NCBI GenBank assembly: GCA_028023455.1
Contig: JAQFVV010012394.1
Span: 19,114,353-19,178,352, forward strand
DNA from: Epiperipatus broadwayi
Taxonomy: Eukaryota; Onychophora; Udeonychophora; Euonychophora; Peripatidae
DNA length: 64,000 nt
Reading direction: 5' to 3'
The notes below the pieces were generated by a model. It was given only the letters and a program-made list of their open reading frames with translations, did no database searches and had not been told where the DNA came from. Made by a program: the position numbers and the translations under genes. Shown in pieces: positions 11,863-22,951 of the stretch; the first letter of the stretch is position 1, and each line of letters opens with the position of its first letter.

Positions 11863-13325
11863 GCCCTGTGTATAATAATAGAATCAGAAATTATAAAAGT
11901 GCATTGATTAAAGTATGAGATTTTGATTAAACTATTGTAACAACTGAAATGTTATCAAGATAGAACCAGAAGTTGTAAAAGTGTATTAATTAAAGCAGAA
12001 GATTTTGGTTAAACTATTTTAGCTAATCAGTAATTAGTATTCTCAGTTATTAAATATTTATTTTGCTTTTGTTTTATATTTCAATAATTCGATTCATTAA
12101 GATTATATTAATATTGTACAAGAAAATAACACAGGTACTATAATTTAATACAAGATACAACTATTTACATGTTAGCAGTACGATTAGATTATCACCAGGT
12201 TTAAATTAAGTAGTAACAAATACACATAATAATTCTGTAATTACATATATGATTTAAAAAATAAAACTGATAAGATTAAGTCAATATTTTATTTAAATGT
12301 GTCAATCATAATTATGTGATTTGTTTCTTTAAGCATTTTAGATTAGAATATTCTACTGAAGTATTCACTTCAATAATCAGTAAACAGTTATAAGACCCAT
12401 CTGAGTTATATATATATATATATATATTTATGGTTTCAGTTATACAATATTCAAAATATATGTACTGTATATATATATTAAAGAATGAAAAAATTAATTA
12501 AAAAATAATTAATTTTCTACATATATAGTAAGTATATATACTTATATATGCATGTTATATACATTTTCAATTTGTAGATATAATTCATACACACATCAAA
12601 ACACAAATTATAGTTCATTCTTATCTGAAAAATTTTGACACCTGTGCCATGGATGCAGGGAACCACGATACATATTTATAGCAATAACCTTTGCTATCAT
12701 TATTAAGAATCAAAAGCAGGTAACCAAATACTGAAAGCAAGCTAACTTCTTTTATAGAAGAATATGATGCAATAACTCATGTTTTTATTCAAGAAATTAA
12801 CTCCCTAAATGATTAGTGTAGTGCTAAAACGGCCCATTGGGGAACTCAAGATTAAATGGATTGAAACCTAGTTTTGTCTTTCAATAGACTAGAGATTATC
12901 CGGTAATTAAAAATTCTATGATCTTACACCACTCCCATGAAAGTTAGGGACTGACTTCTATCTGGTTTGTCACTTTCAGTACTTGAACTTCATATAACCT
13001 CTTGGGCGATAAAAACATTCAATTATAATATCCTACATTTACATCTTTATTATTCTGTTTATGTTGTAGTACAAATAACATATTGTTAAAGTATGCTTCA
13101 TAGATGAATAAGATATTTTTTTAAAAAAAATGTTAAATCATAATACATTATCGATAAGCATTCATGAACAACGATCAATAAACTATCAATTTTACAGAAA
13201 TTTATATTTAACACCTGAGAGAGTATAGATATGCCAAATATAGGAGAAATAAAAGTCTAAAAGAGGAAAGATAAATGATGATAATCAATATCAACTCCAC
13301 ACATTATAATCCACAATTAATTTTG
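11863..13325. other. Intergenic DNA with TA microsatellites
   Basis: (TA)n runs lie near 12410-12427 and 12460-12480, and 11880-12030 contains an imperfect direct duplication ('agaatcagaaattataaaagtgcattgattaaag'-like, split over two copies about 75 bp apart). No gene is recognised. Confidence 0.3.
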
Positions 13326-13460
13326 AAGTACAATATTTATGTCCAACATTGGTGGTCGAGAGGTCAGCGATAGCTGCTTTATAAGCAGTTGTCCCGGGTT
13401 AGCGGGTTCGCTTCCCGGCTGATGCTATGACACCTGAGGAAAAAAAAGTACAATATTTAT
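13326..13460 (+). repeat. tRNA-derived retroposon with 15-bp TSD
   Basis: A tRNA-like body (about 13345-13426) is followed by a short tail and eight A residues, and sits between two copies of aagtacaatatttat (13326-13340, 13446-13460). The anticodon arm CTGC-TTTATAA-GCAG is intact and would read TAT. The T arm is distorted by an insertion (ccgggttagcgggttcgctt), so it is not a functional tRNA. The A tail and duplication show retroposition. It resembles the tRNA-Gly-like sequence at 45069-45139 in its first 15 bases and its CCGGG/CCCGG stem. Confidence 0.75.
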
Positions 13461-14004
13461 CAATAAAAAGTATGAAATATCTATACAAATGTTAAAGGAT
13501 GGAATTGTACAATTATAATAAAATTACAGCTCAGTCCGCATAGTTGGATGTCTGATATGTCAGCGCAGCAGAAATAACGCAAAGTAGAAAAATATAAAAT
13601 GAATGAACAAATACATATAATTATATAACATGCAAGCAATTAACTCTCAAGGCAAGATCAAGCTAATGAATGAATGGGCAGAAGATAAAAAAAACAATGC
13701 TAACAGCATATTTCATCTTGAATAATCAATAAATGTCTTCTAAGATGAAGTTGTACCATAAAATATTAAATCACTTTTCCAAACAATACGTTTTTTTTTT
13801 TTAAAAAAAAGAAACAATAACCAGGATCACAAATAAATAATCATTATTTTTTGAGAATGCTATATCCCAAATTAAGGATCTAAATGATAACTGCATTTGA
13901 TACTTGTCAAGAAACCAAATGGGGAAAAATCAAGGTGATTCATTTGCCATCTTTGTGTGCAATTCGTTGTTATTATGACTGCTATATGACATAAAAAGTA
14001 ATAA
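13461..14004. other. Intergenic AT-rich DNA
   Basis: No feature recognised. Confidence 0.3.
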
Positions 14005-14335
14005 TAAATCACTCTGCAGTATACATACATTTCAGGAATTACTTTCTTCATCAGCTGCCTTGGAACCTTGTCAACAAGAGCAGCCCACTTATATTAATAC
14101 TGTAATGGTGACCGACTTGGTGTCTAAATGTGAATATTTAGCACTAGTCGCTTACAGTAAATTAACCTATTCAATATGGTAACACATTAATCAAGGCAGA
14201 ATTAGAGGTTCATTTTATTAAAAATCTTTAGAAATCTAACATAAAATATGTGAAAGATTAACATACCTTAAATTAGATACGATGTTATTATACAACCGCC
14301 ATACTATCTTAAAAAAATTGACAAATTGTTCTGCA

Positions 14336-14825
14336 TCACATGATCACCATCTCTTATACTAGCACATAATTGTTATTAAACAATTATGTGCTAGTATAAG
14401 AGATGGTGATCATGTGATGTTTAGTGGTTTAACACCAATCCTGCCTAATAGGATAGTGGTGGCTATGGTTGTTAAAGAGCCAAAGACACCACAATGTATG
14501 GGTGCTGAACTGAGTTCAGACCCATATGACTATATAAGCTATTGAGCTTAGATTGAAAATATTGTGTTTTCAATTTCATTCTCATAGTTTTGTAGTTAAG
14601 TAGAGATAAAAGGTGGCTTCTGGAGGGTTGCATTAGATCCTAAGATCTGGGTGCAGTGCTCTCAGATCCAAAGCTCCTCACTGACAGAGGCCACAAGCCA
14701 GAAACTAGTCTGGGGATATTGGATGAGTAGGCATTAGATAAGGATTTTATGCACAAGCCTTTTGCATCCATTGATTACTCTGGTTGGCACAGGGTGGCAT
14801 TATTGTATGGAGAGTTTTGCCTTGT
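14336..14825 (+). mobile_element. Family B retroposon, hammerhead sense strand
   Basis: Flanked by a 13-bp duplication, aaattgttctgca, at 14323-14335 and 14826-14838. It opens with a perfect hairpin (14336-14420; arms of about 37 bp ending 'cacataattgttattaaac'), followed by the body 'ggatagtggtggctatgg', 'gagttcagacccatatgac', 'gttaagtagagataaaagg', the hammerhead segment, 'ggatgagtaggcattagat', and the terminus 'gagagttttgccttgt'. Read backwards it has the same ends as the other family B insertions (aaggcaaaactctc to gatcatgtga). No coding sequence is present. Confidence 0.85.
14675..14716 (+). ncRNA. Hammerhead motif, core mutated (family B)
   Basis: Helix I TCCTCA/TGGGGA is intact and helix III is the palindrome ACTAGT followed by C14710. 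The core reads CTGACAG instead of CTGANGA, so conserved G8-A9 are altered and this copy is probably inactive. Compare the intact copies at 63176-63217 and 63869-63910. Confidence 0.6.
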
Positions 14826-14910
14826 AAATTGTTCTGCAGTTTATATGCATTTCATGAATAACTTTCTTCATCAGCTACATTGTCATTTTTTTCACATAGT
14901 ATGGCAGTGA

Positions 14911-15330
14911 TTGGAGCTGACATTTCTTCAAAAATTTACTTAATTTAATTTGTTCATTAACCTAACTATTATATATTTGTGTATTTATAACTCTAAAGAT
15001 CCCCTATAAGTTCCAAGAGATAGCTTATACTTATTCTCTCTATTATATTAAAAATATTTTAATATAATATAAACTAACAAAGCTTTGGTTTAATATCATG
15101 TTGTTTGATTAATCCATTATTACTTGAGGATTACTTTGATATATGAAAATCATTATTGGAAATATTTTAAGCAAAACCTAAATATTGATTGTTGATGAAA
15201 TGTGTATTAATTATCTATGTGGGAGAGAGAAAGCATTCTTTTTTAAAAAAAAAAATATAGATCTTTGTTTATAATACTATTCCTCATAGAAAAGTAAAAC
15301 ACTGTTTTGGCATATCTTTTAAATTTCTAT
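14911..15330. other. Intergenic AT-rich DNA
   Basis: No feature recognised. Confidence 0.3.
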
Positions 15331-15459
15331 TTATTAATATTGATAATAAACAAGGCAAAACTCTCCATACAGTAGTGCCACCCTGTGCCAACCAGAGTAA
15401 TCAATGGATGCCAGAAGACTTGTGCATAAAATCCCTATTTAGTGCCTATTCATCCAATA

Positions 15460-15501
15460 TTCCCAGACTAGTTTCTGGCTTGTGGCCTTCGTCAGTGAGG
15501 A
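15460..15501 (-). ncRNA. Hammerhead motif (family B, minus strand)
   Basis: Core CTGACGA and GAAA are intact on the minus strand. Helix II is GGC/GCC with a CACAA loop, but the closing pair next to the core is A-A. Helix III is the palindrome ACTAGT. Helix I (TCCTCA/TGGGAA) has one mismatch. It is folded in principle; the A-A closing pair probably lowers activity. Confidence 0.6.
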
Positions 15502-15538
15502 GCCTTGGATCTGAGAGCACTGCACCTAGATCTTAGGC

Positions 15539-15580
15539 TCCTCACTGATGAAGGCCACAAGCCAAAAACTAGTCTGGGGA
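15539..15580 (+). ncRNA. Hammerhead motif, G12 mutated (family B)
   Basis: CTGATGA is intact and helix I TCCTCA/TGGGGA is fully paired, but GAAA is changed to AAAA, removing conserved G12. The copy is probably dead. Confidence 0.6.
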
Positions 15581-15757
15581 TATTGGATGAGTAGGCATTA
15601 GATAGGGATTTTATGCACAAGCCTTCTGGCATCCATTGATTATTCAGTTTGGCACAGGGTGACACTACTGTATGGAGAGTTTTGCCTTGTTTATTAACAA
15701 TTATGTGCTAATATAAGAGATAGTGATCATGTGATGTTTAGTAGTTATTAATATTGA

Positions 15758-17090
15758 ATAGCACATTGTTTAAAATGCCAATTCTAAAAAATAAGATTTA
15801 AGAGACAACTAAATCATTGCAATAGATCAAGCTAGAATATTAGCATATTATCAACAAATATGTTATAATCACGGGAAAGTTGTTTTTATGGGAGATAATT
15901 TCTGGCAGAATTACTATCTATTCCTAGACCATTAAAATACCAAGTATGTCTTTCAAATGCATCATACTGTGTTAATTTCCTCTAACAGTCTATTAACCAA
16001 TAGAGTATTCCAAGATATTTTGATAAAGCAGTAATTGTTTTCAGCTTTTATTTACTATTTTGTGGCTACCTCTAATGCTATTTTCCCAGTTTGTATTTAT
16101 TTAAAGGGCAGAAATTTGAACAAAAATTACTAGTCTAAAAAAATATGAAGATATAATAATCGTATAAATATCATACAGATATCAGAAATTCAAAAGAGCT
16201 GACAATGTCGCCGAATGGTACTATTATAATACAAAGAAACCAACTACCGATTGGTAGATATTTCATGTTCAGGCTTTGAGAGTGAACTTTTTCTTTTGTT
16301 ACTTCTGAAAAAAAAATTTATGCAAAGTACCAAAAAAAGAAAATGTAGTGTTCATTTTTAAGAAGTCAAATAAAACCATAATTATTGTGAAGTAATAATT
16401 GTAATTGATTTGCTAAAAAGACATGCTTTCATAAACACCTATGCAGAAATTTTTAGTGAAATTTTAATAATAGTCAATGCAATTCTACATTTTAAACTGA
16501 ATTTTCTTGATTTATGTTATCTGAACAAAACTTTGTCTTGATTCTAAACTGGAGTTCAAATAAGATGCAATTTATACAATTTTTTTTTCAATCAGTAAAG
16601 GCAACCATTAAATATGAGAAAAGATCATTATTAATGTTATATATTTTACTTTACTACATTTTTTTATACTTGCAAAGTTCAAATATTATCTTTTAGAATG
16701 TTTTTCATTTATAAACCTATATTTATAATAAATAATGTAAGAATTATCAAAATATGATATAGAATAATAGCTTAATATTGTAAAAAATAAAATGTTTCAA
16801 ATATAACCAAAACAGTCAATAGGGCTTTCAAATAACAGTGGGAGGAGTTAGTTAGCAAAAAAGTTAAAGCACTGACTTAAAGGATACACACATTATTCAA
16901 AAAGTATATTTTGGGTTAAAAAAATTTGGTTGTTTTCTCATCCTTGGTGTTCGACCATGGGATGGTGTTGATGCTAATCGAAAACATATACATATAATGA
17001 TTCCGGGGCCGGACCTAAATGATCGATTTGATCTAAAAAGATCTGATTTCTTAGATTTGTAATAAAATATTCTACTAACTAATACTATTA
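15758..17090. other. Intergenic AT-rich DNA
   Basis: No gene recognised. 16930-17000 has an unusual GC-richer stretch ('gtgttcgaccatgggatgg', 'gattccggggccggacc') that may be a remnant of a retroposon; it lacks enough structure to classify. Confidence 0.3.
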
Positions 17091-17099
17091 TATGATGTT

Positions 17100-17645
17100 A
17101 GTTTTTTCATTTTTATAAATGTTTATTAATCTTATCTTGTTTTTGAGTTTGTGTGTGTGTGTCTTTTTAAAGTTACGGTGTTTTTCTAACTTTTTTGGGG
17201 GGGACTTTATGTGTGACTTTTTAAAGTTACAGGTTTTTTTTTTTGCAAGAGTAAATCAATACTTTTATTCAAAAGCAAGACGTAATAAGTAAATGTTTAT
17301 TAAACTTATCTTGTTTTTGAATTTGTGTGTGTGTCTTTAAAGTTACGAGGCTTTTTTTTTTTTGAGCCTTTATGTGTGTCTTTTTAAAGTTACGGTACTT
17401 TTTTTTTTTGCAAGAGTAAATCAATCATTTGATTCAAAAGCAAGACGTAATAAGTCAATGTTTATTAATCTTAGATTGTTTTTGAGTTTGTGGGTGTGTC
17501 TTTAAAGTTTCAGGGCTTTTTCTCATTTTTTTTGTTGGACTTTATGTGTGTCTTTTTCTAAAGTTACGGTATTTTTGGTCAAGAGTAAAAATCAATTATT
17601 TTTATTAAAAAAGCAATACGTAATTCTAAATCTATCAAAAGTAAC
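17100..17645. repeat. Minisatellite array 1, period about 165-175 bp
   Basis: Three units start with 'aatgtttattaa' near 17117, 17291 and 17457. Each continues 'gtttttgagtttgtgtgtg', 'tctttaaagttac', a T run, 'gactttatgtgtg', a second 'aaagttac', a T run, 'caagagtaaatcaat' and 'caaaagcaagacgtaat'. Poly-T lengths differ from unit to unit. It is non-coding. Confidence 0.75.
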
Positions 17646-17689
17646 ATCAGTTATATACTACAATTTAGAATTGATACCTGACTACTATT

Positions 17690-18225
17690 AGTAAGGGCCG
17701 TCATTGAAAGATTCAATTAAAAAACGATACCCGACTAATTTCCGTTTTCTTTTTTTTTGTTGGGGACAGTAATGAATCAGAAAGTGGGTTGTTTTTGTTA
17801 ACTCTGTCTATATAAAAAGGGTACTGTTATTGAAATACTAAATTTAAAAATGATAGCCGACTAATACGCATTTCTTTTGACAGTAATTAATTAGAAAGTG
17901 GGTTTCTTTTTTTTTTTTGGTAAATCTTGTGTATATATATAAAAAAAAATACCGTTATTCAAATACTCCATTAAAAAAAAAACCAAACCCTGTTGAATTT
18001 GCTTTCTTTTTTTTTTTTTTTTTTAAGACAGTAATTAATCAGGAACTGGGTTGTTTTTGTTAGTGTGTAGATATAAAAACTAATCTTATTTTGAAATAAT
18101 AAATGTAACAAAAAAAAAATTATAATAATAATACCCGACTAATTTTCTTTTTTGGACAAGTAATTCCTAATAATTAGACACTGGGTTGTTTTTGTTTGTG
18201 CGTATATATATATATAGCAAAAGTA
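17690..18225. repeat. Minisatellite array 2, period about 120-155 bp
   Basis: Four units carry 'gatacccgactaattt'-type starts (near 17725, 17850, 17975 and 18130), a T run, 'acagtaattaatcagaaagt', 'gggttgtttttgtt' and a 'tatataaaaa' end. It directly follows array 1 and shares its T-rich, strand-asymmetric composition; both may be expansions inside one transposon. Confidence 0.7.
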
Positions 18226-18234
18226 ACTTGTCAC

Positions 18235-18830
18235 GGACGAATTCTCGCGAAAATGGTACTTTTCGCGTGATCCTTAAATTTTTTTTTCCGTTTCACACCT
18301 TTAAAAGCAATTTTTGAGGGTTATCCATTCATAGTGGAATCTTCAGGACATTATTACTAAACTTACAACAGTAAAGTAAGTTACAACATATTAAAAAAAA
18401 ATAGACATCAAATTTAAAAAAACTATGACTGCTTCAAATACACACACTCTCACATGAAACTACAGAGAAAATAGATATTCTACTATTACGAGAAAATGAT
18501 GAACAAAATCAACTACTATGGCAGCCAATCAAGGCATTTCTTTCTCTTTGCTTTTAGCATAGAAAAAAAGCCATAACCGGCAGCTGTCCAGAAATCTTTC
18601 TGTGTTTTATCATAGAAAGAAGTCTCATTTGTGTTGGCTTCTGTTGCCACCACCGCCTCGGTCCAACATAACATGAGGACTCATTTCTGCGTTTATAACA
18701 TAGAAAATTTCCTCTTTTGTTGGGTGAAGGCCGGTGAAACGGTATATTTCTAGGAATTGACCTAGAAATAGCGACATCTCTAGGCGAACACCAGGGATGA
18801 GAAAACAAACAATAATTTATTAGCACAATT
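18235..18830 (-). other. Unclassified segment with small minus-strand frame
   Basis: 18246-18267 is a perfect palindrome, CGCGAAAA-tggtac-TTTTCGCG, beside 'cttgtcacggacgaattc', a CG-rich signature unlike its surroundings and reminiscent of a transposon terminus. The minus frame at 18826-18554 (90 codons) is basic and shows three loose repeats of a 'F-L-C-Y-K-R-R-N'-like motif about 25-30 residues apart, matching a DNA repeat 'ttctgygtttta-catagaaa'. I recognise no family; this may be a decayed transposase or simply a repeat. Confidence 0.25.
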
Positions 18831-20170
18831 CAAGAGCTACATTTCCCTGGTCCAAATCTCAATTGATCTTTTCTGGTGCCAAATGCTCTAAAAATATATC
18901 CCCTTTGACTAATAAGTCTTTTTTTTACATTAAATCTTTAAAAAAATTGTATTCCTCCTAACATATTTTTCACATTATTTTATTAAACTCCCTAACTATT
19001 TTGATTGCCTAGCAGTCTTCTTCACTTATAAAAAAAAAACAACCATATTATGTTATTTCTTTATACAAGTATACAATAACTTCTGTAATGTAATTTTCTT
19101 GTCTAATGAATGATTAATAAAAATTATTAATGCAATAAATTTATTTGTATATATCTTCATATACATATATATTTACTATTATTTATAAAATATTTTAAAT
19201 CCATATTATATTAGATATACATATTAATTTCCATACAATTAAAAAGGAAAAACATTTATTACATTTATATGTGCAAATATATAAACATCAATATATATTC
19301 TTACATATTATAGACCTTTTCAATTATTAATAAATCATTTGTTACATTAAAACATGTTATTTCAATTTAGTTTGCTTTGTCATCTATAATATTTTAAATT
19401 AAAAAATAATTACAAACATTCCATATTTTGAATATCTCTTAATCACACATATCTTTTCAATTTTTCACAATTATAATTTTTTTTTTTTAAATATTTCAAA
19501 CTGTACCTTTCTCTACAGAAGATTTTACAAACTTTTGTCTTTATGTTTAATTTAATAGAAATTAAATAATATTTTATTATTAATGACTATTTTATAATCA
19601 TTATTACCAAAAAATATAAATTTAACCTATATGGTTATCTATATCTTATAATTTTATATATATATATTCCTACTTTTTCATATACACATATCTATTTATA
19701 CACACAATATTTAAAAAGTAAATTTATATAAATGATTTTGGAAAAAATATTAGAAAATCTAGATTAAATTCATTTTTTATAAAAGATGCATAGTTATTCA
19801 TTGATTAATTTTTAATACACATATGAGAGAAAATAAAAAAAATTATAATTGACATGATTAAAATTGATTAAAAATAAAATAAATTTTATAATGTATAAAG
19901 AAATAGATAACAAAATTAATGTTGGGGCATTTTAATAGAAAAAGAAAAACAGAAATACATGCCATTAGCATATAAAAAAAAAAAACAATAATAAAATATT
20001 ATTCCAAATTAGTATTTAAAATACATTTAAATAAATACTTTGGAGTGTAGACACAAAAAATATCTAGAATAATTAATTACTGTTTAAATAAAAATTATAA
20101 AAATAAGATTAAAAAATTTAAAAAGCACTTAAAAACAACACTTTCCCAATTAAAACAATAATAGCAGTAG
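18831..20170. other. Very AT-rich intergenic DNA
   Basis: No gene or named repeat. Long A/T runs and TA-rich stretches only. Confidence 0.3.
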
Positions 20171-20171
20171 T

Positions 20172-20350
20172 TAAAATAAGTCATAGATCACATGACCCTA
20201 TTCTCTTAAGCTTGTAAGTTATAAACAATTTGGATTGCCAATTCCTCAACAAGCTTTGTGATAAATGCTTAGCTAGAGAAAGCATTTAAAATATTTCTGT
20301 CAGGATCCCCCCCCCCCTATCAAAAAAACAACAACCTCTGACCATGGTTT
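20172..20350 (+). repeat. Short dispersed repeat, copy 1
   Basis: Shares with 20737-20903 the blocks 'tcatagatcacatgaccc', 'attctcttaagcttgtaag', 'attgccaattcctcaac', 'aagctttgtgataaatgc' and 'ctctgaccatggttt'. A C run (about 20306-20317) interrupts copy 1. It is probably a SINE or retroposon of unknown origin; the strand is arbitrary. Confidence 0.65.
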
Positions 20351-20736
20351 ATAGCAGTATTTAAAAAATAGAAAAAGTATAATAAATAACAAAATTAAAA
20401 TTATTTTTTTTAAAAAAATAGGGTATAAAAACAAATGATATAAAATAGAAAACAAAATAAATAAAATTCTTGATAAGTTAAATAAATTAAATTTATAATT
20501 AATTAACAAAAAAGAAATAACAATAAATACATTAAACAATAAATAAAAGATTTAAATGTTATTCATAAAATCAAGTATAAATAAGAAAATATAATAAATT
20601 CATATATAAAAAAAAACAAAGAATTTAATTACAATAAGATTTAGCAAGATAAAAATGATAAAAAGTCTTCTATTAAAATGCATTAAAAAAGCACAGGACA
20701 TTCATTTAATGAAAATGAAACATATTACTAATAATT
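20351..20736. other. AT-rich spacer between two repeat copies
   Basis: Nothing recognised. The minus frame at 20300-20539 is a run of hydrophobic residues from AT-rich sequence and is not supported as a gene. Confidence 0.3.
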
Positions 20737-20960
20737 AGTCAAAATAAGAGTCATAGATCACATGACCCTATTCTCTTAAGCTTGTAAGTTATAAACAATG
20801 AGAATTGCCAATTCCTCAACAAGCTTTGTGATAAATGCTTAGCCAGAGAAAGCATTTAAAATATCTCTGTCAGAAACCCCTCCCCAAACCCCTGACCATG
20901 GTTTCGTGCTTTGGCACTCCTGAGAGGTGTCAGGGTAGGTTCAGACACAAGATCTATTAC
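20737..20960 (+). repeat. Short dispersed repeat, copy 2
   Basis: Second copy of the unit at 20172-20350. It keeps additional sequence after 'ctgaccatggtttcg' ('tttggcactcctgagagg', 'gtcagggtaggttcagac'), so copy 1 is truncated at that side. Confidence 0.65.
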
Positions 20961-21552
20961 TAATAATAAAAAGGAAAATTAAAAAAATTCTATACATGAA
21001 AAGAATACATCCAAAACTAAATAATGATTATCAAACAAAATTACTTGTGATTAATTAAATATATTAAAAATGTTAAATTTATTTTTTATGAAAAAAATGC
21101 AGGACCAGAAATGTTATATTAATATGTTTTTGCACAGAAACAGCACCATCAAGCGATGTATAGCTGCTAATAGATAAGTAACTATAATTATAAAATGGAT
21201 ACAAGCAATAAAAAATTATTATTAAATTTCTATTAAAATAAATGTAACAGTAAGAAAATTTTAAATAGATTTTCTTAAAAGGGGAGGCCACTAGTTTATA
21301 AACTGAAAGCATATATTTTACAGAAGTTATTCAAAATATAATTTTTTTTGTAATTATTTTTAAACTTAAAATATTACAGAAGATAAAATAAATCTTAATT
21401 AAAATGATATATTAAAGTAATGAATGGTTTAATAATAACACACTAATTTAAAGTATGTGTGGATACACAAAAATATGTAATGTTTACATACTGTTATATA
21501 TTAAATGTTTTTAGTATTGCTTAATTTTATGGAAATTAATATATGTATCTAA
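20961..21552. other. AT-rich intergenic DNA
   Basis: No feature recognised. Confidence 0.3.
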
Positions 21553-22951
21553 AATATTTTGGTACTTTGGGGTTAGCGCTGCTGTACTGCGAAAATTATT
21601 GTAAGTTTGCTATCTCGTAAAATAATGACTGCATGGGATCTTTGGCCAAACATAATCAATCAATTTCTTCAAATCAAAAATAGCGACCTGAAATTGTTTT
21701 AAAAAACAAACACATATTTAAGTTATAATGATGAATACATTTATTAAATCAAAAACATGGCAATCACTGGGGTGGACAAAAAATTTTGATGCCCTTCAAT
21801 ATGGAAACAAATGTGACCTTTTGTTTGTGTACTCGCCTCCACATAAATTCAGCAAAGAAATAATCGAAATGGTGCCACATGGTTCCTCATTTTTTATTCT
21901 GCCATTTGGCTGAACTCCAAAGTCTTTCTACATTCTGTGTGTGGACACCAGTTTCTGGATCAACAAAGTTATAGGTATGGTTCTGTAAATATTCAACCCA
22001 GCAGCTTGCAGTTCATCCATTTTGTATGATTTCCAGCAGTCCGAATAAATTGTCGAGCCTGTTTCAATATTATCTTTGATGGCTTGCATGAGAGTCGGCG
22101 CTATCCTGATGGGGATTCTCACAATGAAGCACTGATTCATCTCCCAGAAGAAATCCCCAAACATCCATTGCTCTGAAAGTATTCAGCCAGCCTGGTTCTT
22201 GTGCTTAATAAACAGAATTCATCAATTTCCACTACTTTTTATGAGCCTGTGATTTTACATTTCTTTTCGGATAACATAGTATATGCACACACTTCATGGT
22301 TACTTATTCCAGTCGACAAGTCTTGAGTGACATTTTTTCCAGCTGGTCTTTGTACAATTCGATGTATGTCAGTCATTGCAACCAGCTATAGATGAATCTC
22401 AGCACAGTGACAAAGGTGATTCTACATCCCTAAAATCATGTTCCATGATGAATGGCTATTTTCTTTTGAAAATGTCCAACGTAACACCACCATTGCTTAT
22501 TTGAACTATGTATGTAATGTGTCTTATTGTGGCCATTGTCACAGATTTTTTTGGATGGCATGATATCATAACTTTGGAAAAAATGAAATGCATTCAAGGA
22601 TAGCTCCCCAAATTTTAACACTCATTTTGTTGTATATGTACATTGGCAGTGGAGAAAAAATTCACAGGTCAGCACATATATATAACATGGAGGTGGTAAG
22701 GTGTATATGTGACATGGATTAATCATGCCAGAAAACTTGGATGAAATCACAGCATAGTTTAAAATGTAAAATTAGAAGCAAACCATCATTTTCTATCAAA
22801 TCTTTATCCGAATATGTAATATGCAGGTAAATAATTATTTCTTTTCCTTTTTAGAGATTATAAATATGTTTAATTCAATGTTTATTTAGAGATTAGTTTG
22901 TGAAGTCGATTTTCAATCATAGCAGTGCTAATCTCAAAGTACCAATATTTT
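21553..22951 (-). mobile_element. Merlin DNA transposon, 1383 bp
   Basis: The element is 21561-22943. The terminal inverted repeats start GGTACTTTG (left 21561, right ending 22943) and extend at least 23 bp with a few mismatches ('ggggttagcgctgct' against 'gagattagcactgct'). An 8-bp duplication, aatatttt, lies at 21553-21560 and 22944-22951. GG-ended repeats, an 8-bp duplication and a length near 1.4 kb are what the Merlin superfamily shows. The interior carries a broken transposase on the minus strand. The copy is old enough to have lost its frame but still has both ends. Confidence 0.9.
21770..22621 (-). pseudogene. Merlin (ISXO2-like/IS1016-type) transposase, frameshifted
   Basis: Cut-and-paste DDE transposase, in pieces in more than one frame. 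The N-terminal part (22621-22440) has 'FHFFQSYDIMP', a cysteine pair and 'SSNKQWWCYV', matching the DNA-binding Cys region. 'VEIDEF' near 22215 carries the first catalytic Asp. 'IYSDCWKSY' near 22035 carries the second. 'NFVDPETGVHTQN' near 21950 is the conserved block before 'ERLWSSAKWQNK', and 'FAEFMWRR' near 21845 carries the final Glu. Frames change between these blocks and stops occur, so no functional protein is made. The start at 22621 is the first Met of the longest frame; the true start is uncertain. Confidence 0.85.

Larger units (their letters stand above)
14005..14910 (-). repeat. Two direct copies of a decayed hammerhead-like repeat
   Basis: 14010-14075 and 14833-14890 share 'tctgcag', 'catttca' and 'actttcttcatcagct'. 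Read on the minus strand each gives CTGATGA, a 14-nt spacer and GAAA, and in the second copy the palindrome ATGCAT with A after it. Helix II is weak (GAA/TTC at best) and helix I does not form, so this looks like a decayed relative of the hammerhead families. The stretch between the copies is mostly the family B insertion at 14336-14825. Confidence 0.4.
15331..15757. mobile_element. Family B retroposon, head-to-head hammerheads
   Basis: The insertion at 15344-15744 lies between copies of ttattaatattga (15331-15343 and 15745-15757). Its left half is family B on the minus strand from the 'aaggcaaaactctcc' end to just past the hammerhead; at 'ctagatcttaggctcctc' (about 15530) it switches to the plus strand and runs out to 'gagagttttgcc' and then 'gatcatgtgatgtttagtag'. 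Two hammerhead segments therefore face each other within 80 bp. This is one integration event, not two, since only one duplication pair surrounds it. Confidence 0.85.
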
